A DNA stretch of 64,000 nt from an uncultured Opitutia bacterium (GTDB taxonomy: Bacteria > Verrucomicrobiota > Verrucomicrobiia > Opitutales > UBA953), in contig CAIOAN010000008.1 in assembly GCA_903855995.1 (NCBI GenBank), positions 432,922 through 496,921 of the forward strand, written 5' to 3'. Below are positions 10,393-20,275 of the stretch, piece after piece (position 1 is the stretch's first letter; each line of letters opens with the position of its first letter). The translations under genes were made by a program, and so were the position numbers. The notes under the pieces were generated by a model that was not told the origin of the DNA, ran no database searches, and saw nothing but the letters and a program-made list of their open reading frames with translations.

Positions 10393-11916
10393 ATGCTTTC
10401 CGTCATCCGTTCTGCCGCCTTGGTCGGTGTCGAAGCCGTCCCGGTCGAGATCGAGGTCAACTCGGGCGAGATGGGTGAATTCGGCCTCTGGCTGGTCGGC
10501 CTACCGGACGCAGCGGTGAAAGAATCAGAGGAGCGTGTGCAATCCGCGCTCCAGAACAGCGGACTAAGGCTGCCTGAAACCCGGACGACCATTAATCTGG
10601 CCCCGGGCGACCTGAAGAAAGAAGGGGCGATCTACGACCTGCCCATCGCGCTCGGTATCGCGGCTTCAACGGGACAATTGAACCGAGAATTTCTGAGGCA
10701 TTATCTCATCGCTGGCGAACTTGGCTTGAGCGGAGGAACGCGGCCAGTACGCGGCGGGGTGGCCATGGCCATCCTCGCCCGGAAATCTGGCCTACGCGGC
10801 GTCATCCTGCCGCGCGCTTCCGCCGAAGAAGCGTCACTGGTCGGAGGCATCGAGGCGATTCCCGCCGACTCACTGGACGGCGCCCTCCGCTTCCTCACCG
10901 GCGAAGCCAAGGTGACGCCGCTGAGCCCGGCCATCATGACGCCCAGTTCATCCGCCGAGCCCGCGCCGGACTTCGCCGAAGTGAAAGGCCAGACCGGCAT
11001 CCGCCGCGCGGTCGAGGTCGCCGCCGCCGGCGGTCATAATCTTCTTATGATCGGCCCACCCGGCTCAGGCAAATCGCTCATCGCCAAACGGATCCCGACC
11101 ATCCTCCCCGCGCCCGACGCCGAAGAGCTCCTGGAAATCCTCGGCGTGCATTCCGCCGCCGGCGCCGCGATGAACGACATCGCGCGCTGCTGGCAGCGCC
11201 CCTTCCGTTCCCCGCATCATACGATCAGCGATATCGGACTCATCGGCGGGGGTGCGATTCCCGGGCCGGGCGAAGTTTCGCTCGCCCACCGCGGCGTGCT
11301 CTTCCTCGACGAACTCCCGGAGTTCCGCCGTTCGGCGCTCGAAGTCCTGCGCCAACCGCTCGAAGACGGCCAGGTCACCGTCTCCCGCGCCGCGGCAAAG
11401 GTCACCCTGCCCGCCCGCCTGATGCTCGTAGCGGCCATGAACCCGTGTCCGTGCGGACACCTCGGCGATCGCCAGCGTGAATGCCGCTGCTCGCCGATGC
11501 AGGTCCGCAAATACCGTGCGAAGATCTCCGGACCGCTGCTCGACCGCATCGATATCCAGATCGAAGCCCCCGCGCTCTCGATCGAAGAACTTCGCTCCGC
11601 CCAGGCGGGTGAACCTTCGGCGGCGATGCGGGCGCGGGTCGAAGCCGCCCGCAGGCGGCAAAGGCTTCGCTTCGCTGGACGCGTTGGCGGTTGCAACGCG
11701 CTGCTCGGCGGACGGGAGCTCCGGGAGTATTGTGCGCTGGAGCAAGCCCAGGGCGACCTCCTCCAACAGGCGATGGAGAAACTCGGGCTCTCCGCCCGGG
11801 CCTATGATCGCATCCTGCGCGTCGCCCGCACGATCGCCGACCTCGCTGGGGCTGATCGCATCGCCACCGCCCACTTATTAGAGGCCATTCACTACCGATC
11901 ACTGGACCGAAGTTAA
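10393..11916 (+). CDS. comM: YifB/ComM family Mg-chelatase-like AAA+ ATPase
   Basis: A 507-residue cytoplasmic ATPase of the ComM/YifB family, a hexameric helicase that promotes branch migration during natural transformation in Vibrio. The N-terminal ChlI-like domain (about 15-170) carries [15 protein letters not shown] and the [11 protein letters not shown] motif. Walker A GPPGSGKS is near 220-227, Walker B is in the [11 protein letters not shown] block, and [13 protein letters not shown] with its paired cysteines is diagnostic of the family. The C-terminal lid contains [18 protein letters not shown]. Length is normal. It is divergent from the DUF1592 gene over 133 bp and precedes the ThuA gene by 46 bp. 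Confidence 0.92.
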   Translation: MLSVIRSAALVGVEAVPVEIEVNSGEMGEFGLWLVGLPDAAVKESEERVQSALQNSGLRLPETRTTINLAPGDLKKEGAIYDLPIALGIAASTGQLNREFLRHYLIAGELGLSGGTRPVRGGVAMAILARKSGLRGVILPRASAEEASLVGGIEAIPADSLDGALRFLTGEAKVTPLSPAIMTPSSSAEPAPDFAEVKGQTGIRRAVEVAAAGGHNLLMIGPPGSGKSLIAKRIPTILPAPDAEELLEILGVHSAAGAAMNDIARCWQRPFRSPHHTISDIGLIGGGAIPGPGEVSLAHRGVLFLDELPEFRRSALEVLRQPLEDGQVTVSRAAAKVTLPARLMLVAAMNPCPCGHLGDRQRECRCSPMQVRKYRAKISGPLLDRIDIQIEAPALSIEELRSAQAGEPSAAMRARVEAARRRQRLRFAGRVGGCNALLGGRELREYCALEQAQGDLLQQAMEKLGLSARAYDRILRVARTIADLAGADRIATAHLLEAIHYRSLDRS

Positions 11917-11962
11917 AAACACTCGCCCGCCGACAGGAAATGCCTCCAATGAGGCCCTCCCC

Positions 11963-13012
11963 ATGAAAACCCTGCAAAAGCTCGGGCTGCTCGGCCTGCT
12001 CGCCCTCTTGGTCCTGCCGCTTCACGCCGCCGATCAGATCCGCGTCCTGATCCTCGACGGACGCAACAACCACGACTGGGTCCGGACGACCGAATCGTGC
12101 AAAGCCACCCTGGAGGCCACGGGTCTCTTCAAGGTCGAAGTCTCCACCGCGCCCGCCGCCTTCACGAAGCCGAAACCGGGCAAGCCCAAGGCCGGCGATG
12201 CCGAAGCCAAGAAATCCTTCGATGCGGCGATGAAAGCCTGGAACGCCGAAGAGGCCGCCTTCACCAAGGCCCATGCCGCCGAATGGGCGCAGTGGGTGCC
12301 GAAGTTTACGAACTATCAGGTCGTCGTGAACAACTACAACGGGCCGGAATGGGGCTCCGACATGAAGGACGCCTTCACCGAATTCGTGATGAACGGCGGC
12401 GGTCTCGTCAACGTCCACGCCGCGAATAACGCCTTCACGGGCTGGGATAACTTCAATGAGATGATCTGCGCTGGCTGGCGCGGTGCCGAATTCGGCGACC
12501 GTATCGCCGTCGACGACGCCACGGGCAAGGCCATCGCAGTGCCCAAGGAAAATGAGAAGATCACGGCGAAGGGCTTCGGCTCCGGCCACGGCTCCAAGCA
12601 CAACTTCGTGCTGAAGACCCGGGACAGTTCACACCCTATCGTGAAGGATCTACCCCCGGAATGGCTCCACGCCACCGATGAGCTCTACGGCCGCATGCGC
12701 GGCAGCGCCGATCACATGGACGTCATTGAAAGCGCCTTCTCTAAGCAGGAATTCGGCGGCACCGAGATGCATGAGCCGATGGTCTGGTGGGCCCTCTTCA
12801 ACAAGGGTCGTGTCGTGACCACCTCGATGGGTCACATGTGGGTCGGCGACAATAATTTCGACGCCCTGCATTGCGTGGGCTTTCAGACCATCCTCGCCCG
12901 CTCGACGGAATGGGCCGCGACGGGCAAGGTCACCTTGGGCGTGCCGGAAGGCTTCCCGACCAAGGACAAGACCAGCGTCATCGAGCCATCCAAGGTCGTC
13001 TGGAAAAAATAA
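11963..13012 (+). CDS. ThuA-domain secreted protein
   Basis: A 349-residue protein with a leucine-rich signal peptide over about 1-22. The ThuA fold (a class I glutamine-amidotransferase-like domain) starts at IRVLILDGRNNHDW and includes YQVVVNNYNGPEW, the FVMNGGGLVNVHAANNAF block and the late MGHMWVGDNNFDALHCVGF. Trehalose-utilisation ThuA domains are abundant in PVC bacteria, often with glycoside-processing genes; the chemistry here is unknown. A charged insert rich in Lys and Ala (about 60-100) splits the early fold. The start has a C-rich leader (CTCCCC) and no Shine-Dalgarno. A strong terminator follows. Confidence 0.85.
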   Translation: MKTLQKLGLLGLLALLVLPLHAADQIRVLILDGRNNHDWVRTTESCKATLEATGLFKVEVSTAPAAFTKPKPGKPKAGDAEAKKSFDAAMKAWNAEEAAFTKAHAAEWAQWVPKFTNYQVVVNNYNGPEWGSDMKDAFTEFVMNGGGLVNVHAANNAFTGWDNFNEMICAGWRGAEFGDRIAVDDATGKAIAVPKENEKITAKGFGSGHGSKHNFVLKTRDSSHPIVKDLPPEWLHATDELYGRMRGSADHMDVIESAFSKQEFGGTEMHEPMVWWALFNKGRVVTTSMGHMWVGDNNFDALHCVGFQTILARSTEWAATGKVTLGVPEGFPTKDKTSVIEPSKVVWKK

Positions 13013-13034
13013 CCCCTTACTTTATTCCTTCAAC

Positions 13035-13067
13035 GAAGGCCCGCCATCGCGCGGGCCTTCTGCTTTT
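13035..13067 (+). terminator. Rho-independent terminator after the ThuA gene
   Basis: A perfect 10-bp GC-rich stem (GAAGGCCCGC at 13035-13044 pairing with GCGGGCCTTC at 13051-13060) with a 6-nt loop is followed by TGCTTTT. It lies 22 bp after the ThuA stop and just before the convergent gluconokinase stop. The other strand has no T-run directly after the stem, so it works best for the plus strand. Confidence 0.8.
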
Positions 13068-13579
13068 CAGGCGAAACGCCGCATCGCCACGCCGACCGTC
13101 GCGCAGATCTGCTCGAGGGAAAGGCTGATGCTGACGTGCAGGCACTTCTCGGTGGCGAGGTTTGGGCGCTCCAGCGTGGCGAGCTGACTCCCGAGCAGGC
13201 CAGGCGGCATGAAGTGTCCTTTGCGAGCATCCAGTCGCGCCTGGAGGAGCTCCTGACTGCCATCGAGTAAGACGAAGAAAAGGTCCGGATCCCCTTCCCG
13301 CAGGCGGTCACGGTAGATTTTCTTCAAAGCGGAACAGGTCACAACCATCGCCTCGCCTCGGGCCTTGCCCTCAGCCAGGCGCGTGGACATCGCGGTCAGC
13401 CAACCGGCGCGGTCGGCATCGGTCAGCGGAATCCCGGCACTCATCTTGGCCACGTTTTCGGGCGGATGAAAAGCATCGGCCTCAATGAGCGTCGCCCCGG
13501 TCCGCTGCGCGTACATCTCCGCTACGGTGCTCTTGCCGCAGCCGGAGACGCCCATGAAGACAAGGTTCGGAGGCGCCAT
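13067..13579 (-). CDS. gntK: Gluconokinase
   Basis: A 170-residue P-loop kinase that phosphorylates D-gluconate to 6-phosphogluconate. The Walker A motif FMGVSGCGKST is at residues 8-18, followed by the GntK-specific EADAFHPPENVAKMSAGIPL substrate loop, the VTCSALKKIYRDRLR block, and the KGHFMPPGLLGSQLATLE lid segment. Length and motif order match the short GntK family. Its start is 6 bp after the stop of the Gfo/Idh/MocA gene on the same strand, so the pair is likely co-transcribed. A link between that oxidoreductase and gluconate-type sugar acids is an inference from this neighbourhood. Confidence 0.92.
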   Translation of the reverse strand: MAPPNLVFMGVSGCGKSTVAEMYAQRTGATLIEADAFHPPENVAKMSAGIPLTDADRAGWLTAMSTRLAEGKARGEAMVVTCSALKKIYRDRLREGDPDLFFVLLDGSQELLQARLDARKGHFMPPGLLGSQLATLERPNLATEKCLHVSISLSLEQICATVGVAMRRFA

Positions 13580-13585
13580 CGCTAC

Positions 13586-14665
13586 TCAGAGATTGATCGT
13601 GCGACCTTCGCGGAAGGACTGATCCGCCGCGGCGACGATGCGCATCGAATTGACGGCGTCAGCCATGTGGGCGGTCAGGTCGATATCCTCCCGAATGGCT
13701 TTCTCGAAATAGGCCTGCTCGCGCTCGCAGAGCCCATCATGACCGGGATCGGCATCCGTCGGCACAATCTCATCGGGCTTAGTGAACTTACCGTCCGCAC
13801 CAAGCTGAGAAGAATGCACCTTGAGGGCCTGGGCGGCGGAGTGCGAATCGACATCGGCGGAATTACCCGCCTGCGAAGCCTTGCCAGCGACAATGGAGAC
13901 GCAGCCCTTCGGGCCGATCACATCCTTCACGAAGAAGGCTTCCTCGGACATCATCGGGCCCCACCCCGCCTCGTACCAGCCCACGGAGCCATCAGCGAAC
14001 GTCACCTGCAACTGGCCGTAGTTGACCATGCCCGCCGGGAGTTCGTCGGACAGACGCGCTCCGATGCCGGAGACGCGTACCGGACGGCTGCCGGTCATTA
14101 GGCACATCACGTCGACGTAATGGACCCCGCAATCGACGATCGGACTGCAGGTCTGCATCAGGGACTTATGGGTCTTCCACATGTCGCCGTAGCTCTGCTG
14201 GTTGAGGTTCATGCGCATGACGAGCGGCTTACCGAGCGTCTGCACGGTCTTGATGAACTGGGTCCAGGCCGGGTGATGGCGGAGGATATAACCGATCACG
14301 ACCTTACGTTTCACTTCCTTCGCCTTGGCGACGATCTGCTCCGCCTCGGCGACCGTAACGGCGAGCGGCTTCTCGACGAAGACGTGACAGCCGGCTGCGA
14401 GCGCGGCGACGGCGTATTCGGCATGCGTGTCGGGATAGCTGGAAATCGAAACCGCGTCGGGCCGGGTGGCCGCGAGCGCGGCGTGAAAATCACCGAACTC
14501 CGCATAGCCGCCGCCCAGCTCAGCGTTGAGCTTGGCCCGGGAGTCGGCCGAACGCGTGACAAGGCCGACGATCTGGAACCCAGACAGCTTATGGTAAGCA
14601 AGGGCGTGCGAACGGCCCATGTGGCCAGCACCGACGCAAAGAACACGAATAGGGGACTTGCTCAT
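13586..14665 (-). CDS. Gfo/Idh/MocA family NAD(P)-dependent oxidoreductase
   Basis: A 359-residue cytoplasmic sugar oxidoreductase. The N-terminal Rossmann fold starts at IRVLCVGAGHMGRSHA. The family signature EKPLAVTVAEAEQIV, with the lysine that assists catalysis, is near residue 97. The C-terminal substrate domain contains the CGVHYVDVMCLMTG block, which supplies the catalytic His. No signal peptide is seen, unlike many secreted PVC members. It is the first gene of a two-gene operon with gluconokinase. Oxidation of a sugar or sugar acid feeding the pentose phosphate or Entner-Doudoroff route would fit, but the substrate cannot be read from sequence. Confidence 0.88.
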   Translation of the reverse strand: MSKSPIRVLCVGAGHMGRSHALAYHKLSGFQIVGLVTRSADSRAKLNAELGGGYAEFGDFHAALAATRPDAVSISSYPDTHAEYAVAALAAGCHVFVEKPLAVTVAEAEQIVAKAKEVKRKVVIGYILRHHPAWTQFIKTVQTLGKPLVMRMNLNQQSYGDMWKTHKSLMQTCSPIVDCGVHYVDVMCLMTGSRPVRVSGIGARLSDELPAGMVNYGQLQVTFADGSVGWYEAGWGPMMSEEAFFVKDVIGPKGCVSIVAGKASQAGNSADVDSHSAAQALKVHSSQLGADGKFTKPDEIVPTDADPGHDGLCEREQAYFEKAIREDIDLTAHMADAVNSMRIVAAADQSFREGRTINL

Positions 14666-14736
14666 ACACCGAGCATCACCCTTCCGCTCTCCGCTTCAAG
14701 TCGGGAGAATGTGTCCCCTTGAGATTAATCGACCGA

Positions 14737-16299
14737 TTAGTTCGGTAACGGCTGGCCGACGCCCTTGGCCTTCTGCGCGTCGAGCATGGCTTTCAGCCGT
14801 GCCGCGATTTCAGGGTGCTCGGTGATGACGTTCTTCCGTTCGCCCGGGTCCGCCTGCAGATCAAATAAACGATCCTTGGCCGCATCGAGATTCTCAATCT
14901 CGTCATTCTGTTCATTGCGATCGACGACCGTCGGAGACTTGCCCCGGCGGTGGCCGATCCCGGGGATGAACTTCCAGCGGGCATCGCGATAAGACAACTG
15001 CGTGGCCTGGGTGCTGGAGATAATGTAATCGCGACCGACTCCACCCAGGAAAGCCGCAGAAACGTCGACGCCGTCGATCTTCAACAGTTCCGTGGGGTCA
15101 CCGCCTGCGAGCTTGGTGAACGTCGCGGGGAAATCCACCTGCGAGACCATCGCCGCCGAGACCTTGGCCGCCGGAGTATGCCCCGGCCAGCGCGCGATGA
15201 GACTCACCCGCGTGCCCCCCTCCAGGATACTATATTTTCCCCCGTGGAAGGGGCCGGCCGGATAATGATCGGCCTTGGCATTCAACTCCACGGCATGGTC
15301 TTTATAGCCATCATCGAGCACCGGGCCGTTATCAGAAGACATCACCACCAGCGTATCACCAGTCAGTCCGTGTTTCTCAAGTTCGGCGAGAATGCGCCCG
15401 CACTGCTCATCGAAAGCCACCACGGCATCGCCGCGCGGGCCCAGCGGCGTCCGGCCGAGGAAGCGTGGGTTCGGGACGCGCGGCACGTGGCACTCATGCG
15501 ACGCGTAATAGAGGAAGAAAGGCTTATCCTTGTTGGCCGCAATGAAGCCGCAGGCCTTGTCACAGAAGGTATCACCCATCGTCTCATCGTTCCAAATCGC
15601 GGACTTGCCGCCCTTCATCCAACCAATGCGACCCACGCCGTTGACGAGCGCCATGTTGTGCCCGTGCGACCAATCCATCTTCAATTTCGCGCGCTCGGCC
15701 GGGAGTGTCAGGTCGGGGTCACCCGGATAAGGCGTCTTCTTATAATTCACCTCGATCGGATCCTGCGGATCGAGTCCGACCACCTTGCCGTTCTCGACAA
15801 ATACCGTGGGCACGCGATCGCCCGTGGCCGCCATGATAAAGGAATAACTGAAACCAATCTGGTTCGGTGAAGGGTTGATCTGCTTATTCCAGTCGACGAC
15901 CCCCGCGCCCAGCCCCAGATGCCACTTGCCGACGACGCCCGTCGCATAACCTAGCTGGGCGAGACTCGCCGGCAACGTCGGGCGACCTGGCTGGATGATC
16001 ATCGTCGCATCGCCTGGTAGCACGCCCGTGCCCTTACGGCGCCAGGCATACTCTCCAGTCAGCAGCGAATAACGCGAAGGCGTGCAGGTGGCGGCGACGC
16101 AATATCCCGCCGTGAAACGCGTCCCTTGCGCGGCGAGGCGGTCGAGGTTCGGAGTCGGAATGACCTTCGCGCCGTAGCAGCCGAGATCACCCCAGCCGAT
16201 ATCATCGGCGTAAAGCAGCACGATATTGGGCGGACGCTTCTCCGGGGCGGCGAAAACGGAGATTCCGCAGAACAGGGCAACCAGGGGCAGGAGGCGCAT
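14737..16299 (-). CDS. Secreted arylsulfatase (S1 family)
   Basis: A 520-residue sulfatase with a signal peptide over about 1-18. The formylglycine motif CTPSR at 72-76 shows a Cys-type S1 sulfatase that needs maturation by a formylglycine-generating enzyme (none is encoded in this window). Metal ligands are visible in LLYADDIGWGDLGCYG (about 28-42) and in the MSSDNGP block; KWHLGLG follows the expected pattern. It would remove sulfate esters from polysaccharides in the periplasm or outside the cell, consistent with a degrader of sulfated algal or mucin-like glycans. The leader has AAGG shortly before the ATG. It is divergent from dapF across 100 bp. Confidence 0.92.
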   Translation of the reverse strand: MRLLPLVALFCGISVFAAPEKRPPNIVLLYADDIGWGDLGCYGAKVIPTPNLDRLAAQGTRFTAGYCVAATCTPSRYSLLTGEYAWRRKGTGVLPGDATMIIQPGRPTLPASLAQLGYATGVVGKWHLGLGAGVVDWNKQINPSPNQIGFSYSFIMAATGDRVPTVFVENGKVVGLDPQDPIEVNYKKTPYPGDPDLTLPAERAKLKMDWSHGHNMALVNGVGRIGWMKGGKSAIWNDETMGDTFCDKACGFIAANKDKPFFLYYASHECHVPRVPNPRFLGRTPLGPRGDAVVAFDEQCGRILAELEKHGLTGDTLVVMSSDNGPVLDDGYKDHAVELNAKADHYPAGPFHGGKYSILEGGTRVSLIARWPGHTPAAKVSAAMVSQVDFPATFTKLAGGDPTELLKIDGVDVSAAFLGGVGRDYIISSTQATQLSYRDARWKFIPGIGHRRGKSPTVVDRNEQNDEIENLDAAKDRLFDLQADPGERKNVITEHPEIAARLKAMLDAQKAKGVGQPLPN

Positions 16300-16399
16300 A
16301 GACCTTCAGTAGGCGAAGCCGCGAGGCATTCCAAGCCGACAGTCAGACCATGACGCCTTGCTTGCCAAACAGCCCCATTGCCCACAATCAGAGTTCAGC

Positions 16400-17254
16400 A
16401 TGCGTTTCGCTAAATACCACGCCCTCGGCAACGACTACCTCGTCCTCGAGCCCAAGGACTGCCCCACCCTCTTCTCGGTCGAAGCCATCCGTAAAGTTTG
16501 CCACCGCCATTACGGACTAGGTTCTGACGGCATCCTTTACGGGCCGATTGAACGCACCGACGGCACCTTCGGCCTGCGTATTCTTAACCCCGACGGTTCC
16601 GAAGCCGAGAAGTCTGGCAACGGCATCCGCATCTTCTGCCGCCACCTTCTTGAGACCAAGCGCATCCAGGAAGGTCAAGAGTTCCGCCTCCACACGCTGG
16701 GCGGCATCGTCCGCTGCGAAGTCTTCGACGGCGGGAATCGTATCCGTGTCGAGATGGGCAAAGTCTCTTTCCGCGCGCCCGTCATCCCACACACCGGCGC
16801 CGACCGCGAGGTCCTCGGTGAAGAAATCACCGTGCTCGGTAAGACCTTCAAATATTGGGCCGCCACCGTCGGCAATCCGCACTGCGTCATTCCCGTCCAG
16901 GAATTGACGCCCGAGCTGGCCACGACCTACGGACCACACCTCGAAGTCCACCCCAATTTCCCCAACCGCACCAACGTGCAGTTCATGAAGATTCTCGACC
17001 GCCAAAACGTGCAGATCGAAATCTGGGAACGAGGCGCCGGCTACACCCTCGCCTCGGGCTCATCCTCCTCGGCCTCCGCCGCCGTAGCCCGTAAAATGGG
17101 CCTAGTTGACGCTGATTTGACGGTCAATATGCCCGGAGGTAAGATTATCATTGGCATTGGGGATGATTATTCCATCGTGATGACAGGCCCAACGACCCCC
17201 GTAGGCATCTTCGAGATGCATCCAGGAGTCCCGGTCCAAGACATCGCCGTCTAG
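16400..17254 (+). CDS. dapF: Diaminopimelate epimerase homologue with both catalytic cysteines replaced by serine
   Basis: A 284-residue member of the DapF fold; I start at the ATG at 16400 (MRFAKYHALGNDYLVLE), which matches the family N-terminus. Conserved features include NPDGSEAEKSGNGIR, GNPHC with His161 and WERGAGYTLASG. DapF normally uses two cysteines as acid and base, in the CGNG and ACGSG contexts. Here both are serine: Ser72 in KSGNG and Ser219 in LASGS, and the Glu of GETxAC is Tyr. The structural frame is intact, so this is not a pseudogene. It could be a serine-variant subfamily, an enzyme with another substrate, or inactive. No second dapF is in the window. Confidence 0.72.
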   Translation: MRFAKYHALGNDYLVLEPKDCPTLFSVEAIRKVCHRHYGLGSDGILYGPIERTDGTFGLRILNPDGSEAEKSGNGIRIFCRHLLETKRIQEGQEFRLHTLGGIVRCEVFDGGNRIRVEMGKVSFRAPVIPHTGADREVLGEEITVLGKTFKYWAATVGNPHCVIPVQELTPELATTYGPHLEVHPNFPNRTNVQFMKILDRQNVQIEIWERGAGYTLASGSSSSASAAVARKMGLVDADLTVNMPGGKIIIGIGDDYSIVMTGPTTPVGIFEMHPGVPVQDIAV

Positions 17255-17330
17255 GCGGTCAGTCTTCCCGCTAAGTTTCCCACCTTTGGCGCACCCTTTC
17301 GGGATGCGCCGTTCACCGCACACCCTCACC

Positions 17331-20267
17331 ATGGCGCCGCGTCAGCCGTTGCCCAACATCTCCGAAGACGATCTCATCGATCTGGCGGGCGGGGCGACTG
17401 TGCTGCAAGCCAAGGAACTCGTCGCCAAGGGCAAGGTAAAGAAAGCCCTCTGGGTCGCTCCCGTCGCCGAAGCCCTCGTCGACGACGGCAAAGAATCCCG
17501 CGAAGCCCGCTGGAACCTCCGCTCCATCACCTTCCAGCGCAATGAGTGCGGCTGCGAAGTCTCCGTCGGGCGCCGCAAGCTTTGCGTCCATTCGGTGGCG
17601 GCCTACCTCGTCCTCGCCGAGAAAGAAGGTTATTTAAAAAGCGAGACAGCGGTGCCACCCAAACCCGCCGCCCCGCCAGGCAGGACCGAGACCAAGACGA
17701 CCCCGGCGAAGGCGACAAATAAGAAGGAAAATAACACCGTAGCGGAATCGAACCAGGCAGGCCCCCGGCTCAAATCCCTCACCCTCTCAGAAAAACGCGG
17801 CACCCCCATCGAGGTGCGCTTCATCGTTCCTCCGAATATCGTCACGGCGGCGGCCCGCGATGAGATCATCTGCCGACTCGAACTCCGCGTCGACGGCGTG
17901 CAAGTCGCACCCGAGAACCTCGACCGCAGCAAGGCCTGGACGATCGAACCGGATACGGTCTTCTTCCTGGCGATTCTCGAAAACCTCTGCCACGGCAAAC
18001 TGCAAGGCATCCTCCCGCTCACCCGCCGGCACCTGCGCCAGCTCCTCGCCATCGGGAAGGGCTTGAAGATCTTCCGCATGGCCAACGCACCGGAAACCCC
18101 GCTGCAATGGGACGGCGACCAGCTCGATAAAGTCCACGAGCACCTCGACGAACCCGTCGCCACCCCGCAGACGAATGCTGCCGGCGAAGCGGTCGACGAT
18201 GCCAGCGACGAGCAGGAAGTCCGCTCACAGGAACGAGGCCAGGAGGACCGCACGTGGGTCGACGGGTCCATGAAGTGGCTGCGTATTCGCCTGCCCCAGC
18301 AATCCTCAGGGCCGGTCGCGGAACTCCGTGACGTGCTGCAGCGCAGCGGCTTCACCCTCGAGACCTCCACCCGCGAATGGTACCTCGCCGGCACCATTCA
18401 GGTCCTCAACTTCCTCGCCCGGCACCACAAGTTGCTGATGACGGATAATAACGCCTTCTTCACGCACAACCTCTCGCACTCGCTCCGCAACGTGGACCTC
18501 GCCAAGGCCAAGTGCGATGCCGCGGAGGAGAAGGATGGCTTCCGCTTTGCCATCGGCATCGATGCGGAAGGCAAATCCCCCAAGGTCATCCAGGAGGCCC
18601 TCTCCAGCGGCCGCATGTTCTTCTACACCGATCGCGGCCCGCGCCTGATCACGCCGGAGCTGATGGAATCGATCCGCAACGCCCAGCGCCGCATCACCGG
18701 CGAAGCCAAGCGCGACGTCGACCTGGACCTGAATCTTAAGATCGGCTACGCGGACCTCGCGAGCGCCGACGCCATCGCCGAGGAACTGCAGGCCGCCTTC
18801 GCCCCGCCCGAGACCTGGAGCCAGCGCTCCTCGGCCATCCGCAACCTTTCGAAGCTCCAGCCCGCCCCCATCCGCGAGGAGCTCAACAAGATGCTCCGCA
18901 TCTACCAGCAGGTCGGCGTGGCCTGGCTCTGGCATATTCATAATAATTCCCTCGGCGGCCTGCTGGCCGACGAAATGGGCCTCGGCAAGACCGTCCAGGC
19001 GCTCGGTTTCATGGAAGCCCTGCGCACCCATCGCCGTGAAGACGGCCCGTGCCTCGTGGTCTGCCCGGCCTCACTCGTCGAGAACTGGCGCCGCGAAGCC
19101 CGCCGCTTCACGCCGTCGCTCAAGGTACTCGCGCACCACGGCCAGAATCGATTCACCGCCCAGGAATACCTGCAGAAGTTCGATCTCGTCATCACTTCCT
19201 ACGGCACGCTCTCCCGCGATATCGCCGCCTTCTCGCTAATCACCTGGGGCGCCGCGATCTGCGACGAAGGCCAGAACATCAAGAACGCCCGCGCCCAGGC
19301 CGCCAAGGCGGTCAAACAGCTCGTCGCCAAGGGCCGCTACATCCTAACCGGCACGCCAGTCGAGAACTCACTGGAAGATCTACGCTCGTTGTTCGGCTTC
19401 CTAATGCCGGGCTACCTGCCCAAGCCTGAAGAGCGCGTGCAGGCCGAGGAACGCAAGTGGCACGACGACCGCCTGCTGCAGATGGCCGCGCCCTATATCC
19501 TGAGGCGCTCCAAGGTCGCCGTCGCCCCCGAGCTGCCTGCGAAGATCGAGCAGATCGTCTACTGCGACTTCGAAGACAATCAGAAGAAGATCTACGACGA
19601 AATCCTGGAGTCCACCCGCCAGGAGATCTTCGAGATGGAAATGGGCGGCGCCACCCAGGCCCGCATCCAGATGGCGGCGTTCAACCAACTGCTCCGCCTC
19701 CGGCAGATCTGCGCCGATCCGCGCATCCTCGACCCGAAGATGGAAGAAGGCGATTCCGCCAAACTTCAGGCCTTCCTCGAACTAGTCGAAGAATCTAAGG
19801 ATGCCGGCCACCGCATGCTGGTCTTCTCCACTTTCGTGACGGCCCTGCAGCTCCTCAAGAAGGCCCTCGAAGACCGCGACGTCCCCTATTGCTACCTCGA
19901 TGGCTCCACCAAGGACCGCCAAGGCGTGTGCGATACCTTCAACACGACCCCCTCGATCCCGGTCATGCTCATGTCGCTGAAGGCCGGAGGCACGGGTCTC
20001 AACCTCACCGGCGCCGATACGGTCATCCATTTCGACCCCTGGTGGAACCCCGCCGCCGAAGCCCAGGCCACCGACCGCGCCCACCGCATCGGCCAGACCC
20101 GCACGGTCACCAGCATCAAGCTCATTGCCTCTGGAACCATCGAAGAACGCGTCATGGAGCTCCAGAAGTCAAAGTCTGAGATGTTGCGTAAACTGCTGAC
20201 TGAATCAGATTCAGTCTCGTCCGGGCTCAGCCTTGACGTCATCAAAGACCTCCTGCGCAAGGACTGA
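17331..20267 (+). CDS. SNF2-family DEAD/DEAH helicase with N-terminal SWIM zinc finger
   Basis: About 978 residues from the ATG at 17331; an in-frame TTG at 17286 and an ATG at 17304 could extend it, but no ribosome-binding site favours either. A SWIM-like zinc finger (CGC then CVH, residues about 71-85) opens the protein, followed by a low-complexity Lys/Pro linker. The Swi2/Snf2 core begins near 530, with LADEMGLGKT (Walker A) near 545, CDEGQ (DEAQ-box variant) near 645, LTGTPVENSLEDL, and the C-terminal helicase lobe with ATDRAHRIGQTRTV. This is the bacterial HepA/RapA-like SWIM-SNF2 class, probably acting on protein-DNA complexes or transcription recycling. tatC follows after 8 bp. Confidence 0.9.
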   Translation: MAPRQPLPNISEDDLIDLAGGATVLQAKELVAKGKVKKALWVAPVAEALVDDGKESREARWNLRSITFQRNECGCEVSVGRRKLCVHSVAAYLVLAEKEGYLKSETAVPPKPAAPPGRTETKTTPAKATNKKENNTVAESNQAGPRLKSLTLSEKRGTPIEVRFIVPPNIVTAAARDEIICRLELRVDGVQVAPENLDRSKAWTIEPDTVFFLAILENLCHGKLQGILPLTRRHLRQLLAIGKGLKIFRMANAPETPLQWDGDQLDKVHEHLDEPVATPQTNAAGEAVDDASDEQEVRSQERGQEDRTWVDGSMKWLRIRLPQQSSGPVAELRDVLQRSGFTLETSTREWYLAGTIQVLNFLARHHKLLMTDNNAFFTHNLSHSLRNVDLAKAKCDAAEEKDGFRFAIGIDAEGKSPKVIQEALSSGRMFFYTDRGPRLITPELMESIRNAQRRITGEAKRDVDLDLNLKIGYADLASADAIAEELQAAFAPPETWSQRSSAIRNLSKLQPAPIREELNKMLRIYQQVGVAWLWHIHNNSLGGLLADEMGLGKTVQALGFMEALRTHRREDGPCLVVCPASLVENWRREARRFTPSLKVLAHHGQNRFTAQEYLQKFDLVITSYGTLSRDIAAFSLITWGAAICDEGQNIKNARAQAAKAVKQLVAKGRYILTGTPVENSLEDLRSLFGFLMPGYLPKPEERVQAEERKWHDDRLLQMAAPYILRRSKVAVAPELPAKIEQIVYCDFEDNQKKIYDEILESTRQEIFEMEMGGATQARIQMAAFNQLLRLRQICADPRILDPKMEEGDSAKLQAFLELVEESKDAGHRMLVFSTFVTALQLLKKALEDRDVPYCYLDGSTKDRQGVCDTFNTTPSIPVMLMSLKAGGTGLNLTGADTVIHFDPWWNPAAEAQATDRAHRIGQTRTVTSIKLIASGTIEERVMELQKSKSEMLRKLLTESDSVSSGLSLDVIKDLLRKD

Positions 20268-20275
20268 CCCCCGCC

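Noticed and set aside
11402..12601. A 399-codon minus-strand frame spanning comM and the ThuA gene
   Set aside because: It crosses two well-supported genes and an intergenic gap and shows no motif.
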